DNA of 44,337 bases, taken from Chloroflexota bacterium (lineage in GTDB: Bacteria > Chloroflexota > Anaerolineae > J102). The position numbers and the translations under genes are program-made. Where the stretch lies: assembly GCA_013151415.1 (NCBI GenBank), contig JAADII010000120.1:1-44337 (forward strand), read 5' to 3'. The notes under the pieces were generated by a model, which ran no database searches, was not told the origin of the DNA, and saw only the letters and a program-made list of their open reading frames with translations. This document shows, in pieces, positions 26,423 to 34,293 of this stretch (position 1 is the first letter of the stretch; each line of letters starts with the position of its first letter).

Positions 26423-27129
26423 TAGTCGGATGGATTCTCCCCAGACTTCACCGCCCAGAAAACAAAGTGACCGCAATACCGCAGTTTTAGATGATTGATG
26501 GTGCGCGGCGATTTACGGCCTATTTTCCCGGCCATGGCGAAGAGCCAATTGAGCGGCGATTCGCGCTCGAAAAAACGGTCGAACCAACGAGGATGCCCCA
26601 ACATGCTCCGCAACATGAGGGTGAGACCATCAATGCCCGGACGAATTTCTTGCACCTGAAAACCCGCATCTTCGAGCAACCGGCAAAATCCCCAAGGCGT
26701 ATAATTCCAATAACTTCGAGAGTGATAAGGCTCGAGATGGGAGGTGGAGCCGATAAAATGGCCGCCAGGACGCAAAAGACGATGAACTTCGGCCAAGACA
26801 GCTTCGGGATGGCGCACATGCTCCATGACCTGACGGCTGTAAACCAAATCGAACCCCTCGCTCTTGAATGGCGCATGCAAACCGTCGTACGTCACGATAT
26901 GGGAGGTCTCGGTGCGCGCGCTCACTTCGCGAGAATGGGGAATGTCTATGCCGCACCAGCACAGATCTGGAGCAATATTTTGAAAAAATTTGCGCGTATG
27001 GCCCAAACCGCATCCAAGGTCAAGCACCACGCGAATATCTGGCCGGCGCGCCAGTTTGGCTGCGTAATCATATGCCGATATTTGGGCGCTGACCTTATTG
27101 GGCGTAGGAAGATCGTGGGGCGCGATCAT
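26422..27129 (-). CDS. Class I SAM-dependent methyltransferase (Methyltransf_11 type)
   Basis: A 235-residue cytoplasmic methyltransferase. Motif I is VVLDLGCGLGHTRKF (about residues 34-48), followed by WCGIDIPHSREVS, the motif IV region FDLVYSRQVMEHVRHPEAVL and the post-motif HRLLRPGGHFIGSTS. A C-terminal ~80-residue extension (DGLTLMLRSMLGHPRWFDRF) is common in glycan-locus homologues. It lies between two glycosyltransferase genes (1-bp overlap downstream, 3-bp gap upstream), so a methyl group on a sugar of the chain is the simplest role. The substrate is unknown. Confidence 0.88.
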   Translation of the reverse strand: MIAPHDLPTPNKVSAQISAYDYAAKLARRPDIRVVLDLGCGLGHTRKFFQNIAPDLCWCGIDIPHSREVSARTETSHIVTYDGLHAPFKSEGFDLVYSRQVMEHVRHPEAVLAEVHRLLRPGGHFIGSTSHLEPYHSRSYWNYTPWGFCRLLEDAGFQVQEIRPGIDGLTLMLRSMLGHPRWFDRFFERESPLNWLFAMAGKIGRKSPRTINHLKLRYCGHFVFWAVKSGENPSD

Positions 27130-27132
27130 GCT

Positions 27133-27915
27133 TCAACGAGTGCTGGTTAACCGTTTGCGCAATGCCATCGGCACGCGAAAATCAAGGCGTTGCAAACGTC
27201 CTCGCAAGCGCCTGCTGAAATCCCACACGCGCCAGAGAAGCTGATAAGGCCAGGAGAAATGACGACCCCTGACAAGAGCATGTTCTTGCTTCGATGCAGA
27301 AGTGGAGGAAAGCCCGCCACTACGAAAACCGCAAATAACAATGGGCACGCGTAAATGAGCGACGCGATGTTCGCCAAACACGCGTAGGTTCCAATCGTGG
27401 TCGCTGGCAATCTTTAAGGTGACATCGAAAAGGCCCACTTGCTCAAACACCTCTCGACGGACGAAAACCGAATGCTGACAAAGAGGATTGCGCAAAAAGA
27501 AAGTGAACTTATCAAGGCGATCGGGATGTCGCATCAGGATCTTTTCCTCGCCCTTATCCCTAAGATAATCCCCATAAACGACCTTGACTTCGGGATGCAC
27601 GGCAAATGCTTCGGCCACTGTGCTGAACACATGGGGCGAATAGAAATAATCATCCGCGCCAAGAAAGACGGTTACATCGCCTTCGCTGGCCAGAATGCCT
27701 TTGTTCACCGCATCGAAAACGCCTTCGTCCGGTTCACAGATAAGCTTGGCGATATGAGAGCGATATTGCTGAATAATAGCCAGCGTATCGTCGGTGGAGC
27801 CGCCATCGACGACGACGATCTCCACATCTGGATAGTCTTGTTCAATAACGCTTTCAAGCGCTTGGCCCAACGTATTGGCCGCATTAAAAGTGGGAATGAT
27901 GACAGATATTTTCAC
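27133..27915 (-). CDS. GT2 family glycosyltransferase (WcaA-like)
   Basis: A 260-residue GT-A fold enzyme. The N-terminus KISVIIPTFNAANTLGQAL and VVVDGGSTDDTLAII bind the nucleotide sugar; DEGVFDAVNKGI and the metal-binding FLGADDYFY follow; IASDHDWNLRVFGEH is the catalytic-base region. Translation probably starts at GTG 27915, which overlaps the previous stop as GTGA and puts the conserved first strand at the N-terminus. AGGA lies just upstream. The in-frame ATG at 27969 would overlap the neighbour by 58 bp. It is one of two adjacent GT2 genes, likely acting in sequence on the same chain. Confidence 0.9.
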   Translation of the reverse strand: MKISVIIPTFNAANTLGQALESVIEQDYPDVEIVVVDGGSTDDTLAIIQQYRSHIAKLICEPDEGVFDAVNKGILASEGDVTVFLGADDYFYSPHVFSTVAEAFAVHPEVKVVYGDYLRDKGEEKILMRHPDRLDKFTFFLRNPLCQHSVFVRREVFEQVGLFDVTLKIASDHDWNLRVFGEHRVAHLRVPIVICGFRSGGLSSTSASKQEHALVRGRHFSWPYQLLWRVWDFSRRLRGRLQRLDFRVPMALRKRLTSTR

Positions 27916-28769
27916 GTTCCTATCCGTTTGATGATACGAAGAGCGGTTCGATAACGGGTTAAGCGCCAAAGCCAGGTGGAGGGTGCAGGGGAAGTAAAAA
28001 GACTGTCCACCTCTGCGAAATACTTGTCCATATTCGAAGCGGTTTTCTGGCGCGAGTGCATTCGAAAACCGGCGATGGATTCAGAGAGCTGGTATAGATT
28101 AGCGTATCTTGCGAAACGACGCCAAAGTTCATAGTCGGCCGCATATTGCATGCGGTCGTCCAGATAAGCTCCAGCTCGCTCCCAAAGCCATCGAGCCCAA
28201 AGAACGCTTTCTTGCTGTATCCAGCCCAACCGCCGGCCCTCATACAGGCCGGCGCGAATGAAAAGACGGTTGAATTTCTGCGGCCTTCCTCGGTGAGTGA
28301 GTCGATCTGATTCGTCCCAGAATGCTTTCAGACCGGTCACCCAAGGGCGTTCTGGCTGCGACTTCATGGCCAACACCGCGCGCGCGAGGCCGCCGGGCAA
28401 ATACATATCATCGCTATTGAGCCAGGCCATGATCTCACCGGTTGAGCGAGCGAAACCCTTGTTGATGGCGTGGTATTGGCCGCGGTCTTCTTCACTCACC
28501 CAATACGCCAACCAGGGTTCGTATTTGCGGATGATATCAACGGCGCCGTCGTCGCTACCGCCGTCGATAACGATGTACTCAAGATTGGGATAGCCCTGAA
28601 GCAACACCGAGCGCAGGGTGGCTTCGATGTAGGAAGCTTGATTATAAGAGGGCGTAACAATGGTGACGCGCGGCCATGGCCGGCCGTCGGGCATGGTGGC
28701 CGGCAGCGGTTCGGGGACTTCGGTCCAGGGCCACCCAGAGCGGTCGGAGGGCGGAGGAGGAAGCATCAT
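27912..28769 (-). CDS. GT2 family glycosyltransferase
   Basis: A 285-residue GT-A glycosyltransferase. Motifs run in the usual order: VTIVTPSYNQASYIEATLRS near residue 35, IVIDGGSDDGAVDII, DRGQYHAINKGFARS, the DxD-type WLNSDDMYLPGG, and QQESVLWARWLW with YAADYELWRRF as the acceptor and catalytic-base region. A ~30-residue N-terminal extension rich in Pro precedes the fold. It begins one base after the TAA of the epimerase gene (TAAATG) and is coupled by GTGA to the next GT2. Donor and acceptor are unknown. Confidence 0.9.
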   Translation of the reverse strand: MMLPPPPSDRSGWPWTEVPEPLPATMPDGRPWPRVTIVTPSYNQASYIEATLRSVLLQGYPNLEYIVIDGGSDDGAVDIIRKYEPWLAYWVSEEDRGQYHAINKGFARSTGEIMAWLNSDDMYLPGGLARAVLAMKSQPERPWVTGLKAFWDESDRLTHRGRPQKFNRLFIRAGLYEGRRLGWIQQESVLWARWLWERAGAYLDDRMQYAADYELWRRFARYANLYQLSESIAGFRMHSRQKTASNMDKYFAEVDSLFTSPAPSTWLWRLTRYRTALRIIKRIGT

Positions 28770-29735
28770 TTATCCCTCTCGCGTCGCGTTCACCTGCGCC
28801 TCAATCCATGCATAGGTTCGCGCGATCCCTTCTCGCAGGGGAATTTTGGCCTCCCAGCCCAATGATTTGATGCGCGCCTTGCTAAAATTGCGCGCGTGAA
28901 CGCCAATGGGGCCCGGCACATATTTTATGCGCAAATCTTTCCCTGAAACATCGATAACCGTTTGCACCAATTCGGCGATGGTCACCCGCTCGTCACTACC
29001 CAGATTGACCGGACCCTCCAAATCTGAATGCATCAAAGCATAAATGCCATCGACCAGATCATCGACATAGGTGAACACGCGAATGGCTGTGCCATCGCCC
29101 CATACTTCAATGCTATCCCCATCGTCAGCTTCGGCCACCTTGCGACAGATGGCGGCCGGCGCTTTTTCACGGCCTCCTCGCCATGTCCCCTCTGGACCAT
29201 AAGAATTCTCGAAACGAGCAATGCGCACTTGCATGGAATAATGACGGCCATAAGCCGTGGCTACGCGCTCGGCGTACAACTTTTCCCAACCATATTCATT
29301 GTCTGGTTGGGCCGGATAAGCATCCTCTTCGGTCAACGGCGGTTCGTCTGGCTCCATATCTCGATAAATGCACACTGAAGAAGAGAAGAAATAGCGCGGC
29401 GTTCCCATTTGGGCGGCCGTGTGCGCCATATGAATATTGATGAGCGCGTTATTGCGCAACACCTCGCACTCGGCCACCGAGATAAAACCCATGCCTCCCA
29501 TATCCGCGGCCAACTGATACACTTCATCGAACGCGCCGCCATCAGGCGCGGTTAATGCCTGTTTACAATGCTCGGGTTGACGAAGATCGAGCAACAAAAA
29601 CTCATCGGCCTGAGTGGGCGCGAACTCATGGTGTTTGATATCCACGCCTCGCACCCAATAACCCTCGCGTTTCAGTTTCTTGACAAGATGTCCGCCGATA
29701 AAACCACCGGCGCCGCATACCAATGCACGCTTCAT
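28770..29735 (-). CDS. SDR-type GDP-mannose 3,5-epimerase-like protein
   Basis: A 321-residue extended short-chain dehydrogenase/reductase. NAD-binding GAGGFIGGHL starts at residue 8. QLAADMGGMGFI and SSSVCIYRD match GDP-mannose 3,5-epimerases, whose Cys in that second motif is a catalytic acid/base. YGWEK supplies the YxxxK pair, and GPEGTWRGGREKAPAAICRK is the GME substrate loop. The product would be GDP-L-galactose or GDP-gulose, or a related sugar. ATG 29735 has AAAGGAG seven nt upstream. It follows a 273 bp spacer with LacI-type palindromes, so it may head its own transcript. Confidence 0.85.
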   Translation of the reverse strand: MKRALVCGAGGFIGGHLVKKLKREGYWVRGVDIKHHEFAPTQADEFLLLDLRQPEHCKQALTAPDGGAFDEVYQLAADMGGMGFISVAECEVLRNNALINIHMAHTAAQMGTPRYFFSSSVCIYRDMEPDEPPLTEEDAYPAQPDNEYGWEKLYAERVATAYGRHYSMQVRIARFENSYGPEGTWRGGREKAPAAICRKVAEADDGDSIEVWGDGTAIRVFTYVDDLVDGIYALMHSDLEGPVNLGSDERVTIAELVQTVIDVSGKDLRIKYVPGPIGVHARNFSKARIKSLGWEAKIPLREGIARTYAWIEAQVNATREG

Positions 29736-29792
29736 AAATAAACTCCTTTGGTTTAATGACGATATGTGGGCTCTATGCATTGCCGTCTAGGG

Positions 29793-29803
29793 GAAACGTT
29801 TTC
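29793..29803. promoter_or_regulatory. LacI-type operator-like palindrome, site 2
   Basis: GAAACGTTTTC is a near-perfect palindrome centred on CG, the pattern of LacI/GalR-family operators. It lies about 60 bp ahead of the SDR epimerase ATG at 29735, where a repressor would block transcription. It shares the AAACGTTT core with the longer palindrome at 29973-29990, 184 bp away centre to centre. Confidence 0.4.
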
Positions 29804-29972
29804 AAATGCTCCCGCGGCATTGGCGGGAAAGCGGAATATATTGCAAAAGGAAGGATGCATTTTGACACTAATCAAGCTTTTGTGCAACATCGGAACAGTG
29901 ACTTGATGGAGTAATTCCAACGGTGATCTGCTCACGCGGGTTCACTCCCGGCCGACTTGGGCGCGGAAATGA

Positions 29973-29990
29973 AACAGAAACGTTTCTGTT
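29973..29990. promoter_or_regulatory. 18-bp perfect palindrome, LacI-type operator-like, site 1
   Basis: AACAGAAACGTTTCTGTT is an exact 18-bp inverted repeat with a central CG, resembling LacI/GalR-family operators. It lies in the 273 bp spacer (29736-30008) between the TPR protein gene and the SDR epimerase gene. No convincing core promoter could be placed between the two sites. The rest of the spacer shows no gene. Confidence 0.45.
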
Positions 29991-30008
29991 GATCTGAAAT
30001 GCCATGGC

Positions 30009-31214
30009 TTAATCAGCCGGCTGACCAATGGGCACAAAAAAGACATCATCAAAAGCTACGGGCGCTGCGCTTTTGAAATTGAGCAGCCAGATTTCCGCCG
30101 CTCGACTACCGGGGAGGGGTTTGGCCACGCCAACCACATGCCGCCATTCTTCAGTCTGGACCTTGCTGGCTACATAAGCATACGCGCGCGCGCCTTCGGG
30201 AAGAGAGCCTATCCATCGATAGCCCAAAAAAGCATTCCCTTGCGGCGCTTTAATCCAACCGCCTTGCAAATAGAGTTGGCCCTGCTTCACCTTGAATGCA
30301 TTGGAGACAAAACTGGCGTTGATGTTTTGTTCGTTATTGGCCAGTGCGCCCACTTGCGTCAGTTCACCATTTCGTTCCATTGTCCGAACCTGGCGAACGG
30401 ATGGATCTTCCTTATAAATGCTTTTGGAGAAACCGAGAGGCGCGCCATCGATCATGCCCTGTTCGAAATCGCCATTGTCGATCACGCTCCGAGCCGAAGG
30501 CAAAACCTGCGCCCAGAGATCGTTATCAAAAGCGCGCCAACTGCCGTCCTCCTCATCTGGATGTTGATTAGAGGGCGCGCGCCAGAACAATATCAACTCA
30601 GCCGACTCTCCACGCGCCAGTTTGGCCTCGTCGGTGCGATAACCCAGCAACATCCATCCGTTGCGCAACATTTGCCCAACGCCATAAACAACAGCAGCCG
30701 GGTCCACTCTGGCGACGCCCAACGCCTCCGCCAACAGGTCGTCGGCGTCCCATTCCTGCAACACGCTCACCGGCTCAATCGCCAAGGCCTGGCGCAAAGC
30801 ATTTCGAGCTTCGCTGTTCATGCCTTGGGCGCTGTAAAACTCTGCCAAACCTATATAAGGCCATGTCTGATCTGGGTTCGTTTGCAGAGCCCGTCGCCAC
30901 ACGGACTCAACCGCCCGCATGTCGCCTTTCAATTCATAGGCTTTGCTCAGCCCTGCATAGGCCTCTCGTAAGCCAGGCTCTCGATCAAGCGCTTTTTCGA
31001 ATTCAGCAATCGCAGCAGCCACAACCTCCTCACGGGTGGTCGGCAACTTTGGTGTCGAACGTTTGCCCTGATAAAGCCAAAAACTGCCCGCTATAATGAG
31101 CAAAACCCCCACCAATACAGGGAGCAGCCAAATGAAACGATGCCCCGCAAAGGACGCCGGTGAATGTCCGACGGGCCGGTTTTCTTGGGAAAAGGAGTCG
31201 TATTGCTCAGACAT
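30009..31214 (-). CDS. Membrane-anchored TPR protein with C-terminal beta domain
   Basis: A 401-residue protein of unknown function with the same plan as the product at 17329. One N-terminal helix (about residues 28-48, WLLPVLVGVLLIIAGSFWLY) is followed by about three TPR units (AIAEFEKALDREPGLREAYAG, AVESVWRRALQTNPDQTWPY, EARNALRQALAIEP). A segment LRNGWMLLGYRTDEAKLARG...LILFWRAP comes next, then a beta-rich domain (NGDFEQGMIDGAPLGF) ending in APVAFDDVFFVPIGQ. The TPR part probably lies outside the membrane. It is 52 bp downstream of the GT39-TPR fusion and may cooperate with it in binding the polymer or its assembly machinery. Confidence 0.7.
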   Translation of the reverse strand: MSEQYDSFSQENRPVGHSPASFAGHRFIWLLPVLVGVLLIIAGSFWLYQGKRSTPKLPTTREEVVAAAIAEFEKALDREPGLREAYAGLSKAYELKGDMRAVESVWRRALQTNPDQTWPYIGLAEFYSAQGMNSEARNALRQALAIEPVSVLQEWDADDLLAEALGVARVDPAAVVYGVGQMLRNGWMLLGYRTDEAKLARGESAELILFWRAPSNQHPDEEDGSWRAFDNDLWAQVLPSARSVIDNGDFEQGMIDGAPLGFSKSIYKEDPSVRQVRTMERNGELTQVGALANNEQNINASFVSNAFKVKQGQLYLQGGWIKAPQGNAFLGYRWIGSLPEGARAYAYVASKVQTEEWRHVVGVAKPLPGSRAAEIWLLNFKSAAPVAFDDVFFVPIGQPAD

Positions 31215-31266
31215 AAAAAGCCTATCGTTGCTTTATTCGTAACATGCGCGTTCATTCGTATCAAGA

Positions 31267-34200
31267 TCAAAAAACGCCGGCGTCCGGTGAGGGGGAAAGG
31301 AGCTGCAAATAACGTCGCCCCATGAGCAAATGAGGCCAGGCCGCATTGGGAAACGCCATCGAGGCTTTGTGGTGTGCATTCATCAGATCCTCCCACTTGT
31401 CTTGCTCAGCATACAAAGTCATAAGACGCCGATAAGGCCGTTCATACGATGGATTCAGCCCAATGGCGGCCTCATATGCTGCGATCACCTCATCGTAGCG
31501 CCCCAAACGCTCCTTCACTTCCGCCAATGCCACCCATGTCTCTGCATCCCCTTCATCCGCGGCAATGGTCGCTTCGTAAACGCGCGCCAATTGAGACGGA
31601 CGATCCAATATCATATAAAAACGAGCCAACGCCGTGAATAGATCCGGATGATGCATATCTGGATTCATTTCTTGTCTGGATAGCGCTTGCTCGAAAGCTC
31701 TTTCGAAAAGCGCGAGCATCCCCGCCTTATTCGCTGTGGAAGCGGCCATCTGGACATACTCTTCCACCATGCGCATGGGCGCCAATTCGATGGCCTCACG
31801 ATACGCAGACGCCGCATCTTCGGGTCGTCCCTGCGCATGGCGCAATGCGGCCAGGGCCAATAAACGCTCCACGCGAATGGTGGACGCGCCAAAGATGTGC
31901 GCAGCCAAAGCCTGATCGAAGCGTCTCACAGCCTCGTCAAAATTATTTTGCTCCAAATCCAGACGCGCCAGCCCGGCATGCGCAGCCGACTCGATGAGCG
32001 CGTTGGCGTCCATAGCCAGCGCTTTCTCATAGGCGGCTCGCGCCGCGGTTGCATCGCCCTGTTTCGAGCGCACATCACCCAACAAAAGCCACACTCCGCC
32101 CGCCTCGGGATGAGCGTTCGCCCATTGCTCGGCCATCTGAACTACTTCTGGAGCAAGATCGGCCGCTTCAGACAATGCCAGATGATACTCGAATGCAGCC
32201 CGGTCCCAATCCCCGCGTTGGGCGTATGCTTCGGCCACTTGAGCGTAATATTCAAAATTGTCGGGCGAAGCTGGCCGAAACACCATAGGGCCTCCATCAA
32301 AAAGGTCTTCTACAATCTGACCGACATCGCTCTCCTCTTGATTGAGCGTTTCAGCCACATCCAAAAGCAGTTTTGGCCACACATTCGCAACAACAGTAAC
32401 CGGATATTCACCGTCATTGTATGCAAGGTCCGCGGGCGGAGGTTCGATCTCGAAAATCTGAAGCTGATACAAACGCTCCCGATCCTGCCAGCTCGTCGAA
32501 TAGACCATCTGGAATGCAGGATGATCAAGTATATAGTCGGGCAATACGTTCAGGCTGCGGTAGAAATCGGAGGATAAGGAGAGGATGAGAAACTCGCTGT
32601 TCGTCTCCTGGATGATGCGCATCAACTCATCGGTCGAAAAAGCGGCGTATCGGCCAGTAAAGCGGCCGGGCTGAAAATAGGTTGGACCGGAAAATCGTTC
32701 GCCAACGCGTCCCTGCGAGGCCGGGAGAAAGAATTGCAAGGGGCGCGAACCGGGCAATAAACGAATGTCACCGCGATTGAATACATGAATTTTGTACGCG
32801 CCCCGACCAAAGAAGCTGAGAGCCTCAGCATTCATGGATGTTCCCGTCACATTCGCCGAGATGGAAGCGTGCGAGCGCAACCAATCCACGGTCTGATGCA
32901 ACTCCGGCGCGTTCTCATTGGCGTAGCGATAATAGGGACTTTCATCGTAAGGATATTGGCCAGGCAGTCGCCAGGCGGACCACGCACCCCATGCAACGAA
33001 AGCCGCGGTCCCAAACCATATCAGAACCTGCGCCCATCGCGATGTATGATTCAACTTGTCCACAAGCCGACCACCCCATTCCAAAAGCGCCGCGATGGCT
33101 CGCCCTAAAATGATGTAGGCCACCCAATAAAAGGGCATGGCATATCGGGGCTTGAAAGCAATGACGGTAAGCGGAGCCAATGAGAGCAAAAGCCAAAACA
33201 AAGCGCGACCGCCCAATGAGCGAGTGCGCACGGCGTCGATGAAGACAATCATTGAAGCAACGCCCAAATAGGCCAACAAAGGCTGCCATGCCGTCTGCTC
33301 GCGCACAAAATCGGCAAAGCCCAACAAGCGTGGCCACATGTCAAGCGGCGATCCAAGGGGGCGTCCCGACCATCGACCCAAAACATAGCTAAACAGAAAA
33401 CTTAGCACAAACCACAGCAGCAAGACCGCGAGCAAAATGAGCTTGTCTTCGATCCTGTGTATCAAGGTTCGCGTGCGCGCCCCTCCGCGAGTGTAAACCA
33501 AGGCCAGCAATGCAACCACGACAATGACGGAAGCAAGAATGAGCCAAAAGGTTGGTTCAACGACTTCAACGCCACGGGCCAACATCCAACGATAGGTGCT
33601 CTCCATATAGACGCCGTCCGTCAACGCATAGAAAAGCGTCATCCATCCACCCAACGTCAGCAAGAACCCACCATACATCAGCATCAATATTTTGAAATTT
33701 TCGCGACAACGCCATTCACTCACGCCGCCAAAAAGATAGATGGGGAGAGGAAGCCACAAGATGGCCGCGTCTTTGACCAGCATGGCAATGGCCAGGGCAA
33801 TGCCCGCTCCCACACCCAAAGCCCGTCGCGCCCCCTCGAACGCACCAATAAGCAACCACAAACTCAATAGCATAAAAGCGGTCATGGCCTGATCGATGGC
33901 CATGTGAACGGGAAAACCCATCATGTATTGAGAGGTCGCCACCAACGCGACCGCGAGCAAACCGGTTTTGAGATCATAGAGTTGGCTGACGATTCCGTAG
34001 AGAAATATTAAATTAACAACCAACGCCAGCTTCGTCACCCAAAGCGCGCTCTCAGCAGAAACACCAAACAACAGATAGCTAAGAGCCAGAAACGTTTCAT
34101 AAGCCGGCCTCAAAGCCAACATCTCATAGTTGCCCTCAAGTAGCAAGCGGGCGCGTTCGAGATAGCCCGCCATGTCTGAACCAAAAGCGCCCACGCGAAA

Positions 34201-34290
34201 CTGAAAAACAGGCATGACAAGTAAAAGGAGCGCGAGCCAAACCGCGATTGCAGGCCAACCGAATTGATGATGACTTGATCTCTCGCTCAC
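31267..34290 (-). CDS. GT39-like membrane glycosyltransferase fused to TPR repeats
   Basis: A 1007-residue protein. The first ~440 residues hold about 10-12 helices with a GT-C signature: Asp39 in FGSDMAGYLERA sits in the first extracytoplasmic loop. The next ~200 residues are a soluble extracytoplasmic domain (SISANVTGTSMNAEALSFFG, DRERLYQLQIFEIE). The last ~320 residues are TPR repeats (VAEAYAQRGDWDRAAFEYHL, AARAAYEKALAMDANALIES, DEVIAAYEAAIGLNPSYER). GT39 enzymes use polyprenyl-phosphate sugars outside the membrane; the DPM1-like GT2 at 36331 could supply its donor. Start is GTG 34290, with GGAGG 11 nt upstream. Fusion to TPR suggests a scaffold role. Confidence 0.8.
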   Translation of the reverse strand: MSERSSHHQFGWPAIAVWLALLLLVMPVFQFRVGAFGSDMAGYLERARLLLEGNYEMLALRPAYETFLALSYLLFGVSAESALWVTKLALVVNLIFLYGIVSQLYDLKTGLLAVALVATSQYMMGFPVHMAIDQAMTAFMLLSLWLLIGAFEGARRALGVGAGIALAIAMLVKDAAILWLPLPIYLFGGVSEWRCRENFKILMLMYGGFLLTLGGWMTLFYALTDGVYMESTYRWMLARGVEVVEPTFWLILASVIVVVALLALVYTRGGARTRTLIHRIEDKLILLAVLLLWFVLSFLFSYVLGRWSGRPLGSPLDMWPRLLGFADFVREQTAWQPLLAYLGVASMIVFIDAVRTRSLGGRALFWLLLSLAPLTVIAFKPRYAMPFYWVAYIILGRAIAALLEWGGRLVDKLNHTSRWAQVLIWFGTAAFVAWGAWSAWRLPGQYPYDESPYYRYANENAPELHQTVDWLRSHASISANVTGTSMNAEALSFFGRGAYKIHVFNRGDIRLLPGSRPLQFFLPASQGRVGERFSGPTYFQPGRFTGRYAAFSTDELMRIIQETNSEFLILSLSSDFYRSLNVLPDYILDHPAFQMVYSTSWQDRERLYQLQIFEIEPPPADLAYNDGEYPVTVVANVWPKLLLDVAETLNQEESDVGQIVEDLFDGGPMVFRPASPDNFEYYAQVAEAYAQRGDWDRAAFEYHLALSEAADLAPEVVQMAEQWANAHPEAGGVWLLLGDVRSKQGDATAARAAYEKALAMDANALIESAAHAGLARLDLEQNNFDEAVRRFDQALAAHIFGASTIRVERLLALAALRHAQGRPEDAASAYREAIELAPMRMVEEYVQMAASTANKAGMLALFERAFEQALSRQEMNPDMHHPDLFTALARFYMILDRPSQLARVYEATIAADEGDAETWVALAEVKERLGRYDEVIAAYEAAIGLNPSYERPYRRLMTLYAEQDKWEDLMNAHHKASMAFPNAAWPHLLMGRRYLQLLSPSPDAGVF

Positions 34291-34293
34291 GAC

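Noticed and set aside
29862-29890. Plus-strand TTGACA that could be a -35
   Set aside because: The hexamer 17 bp downstream (CAACAT) is a poor -10 and there is no plus-strand gene to drive.
29753-29935. 60-codon minus-strand frame in the spacer between the TPR and epimerase genes
   Set aside because: No ribosome binding site, no recognisable features, and it runs through the LacI-type site; it looks non-coding.
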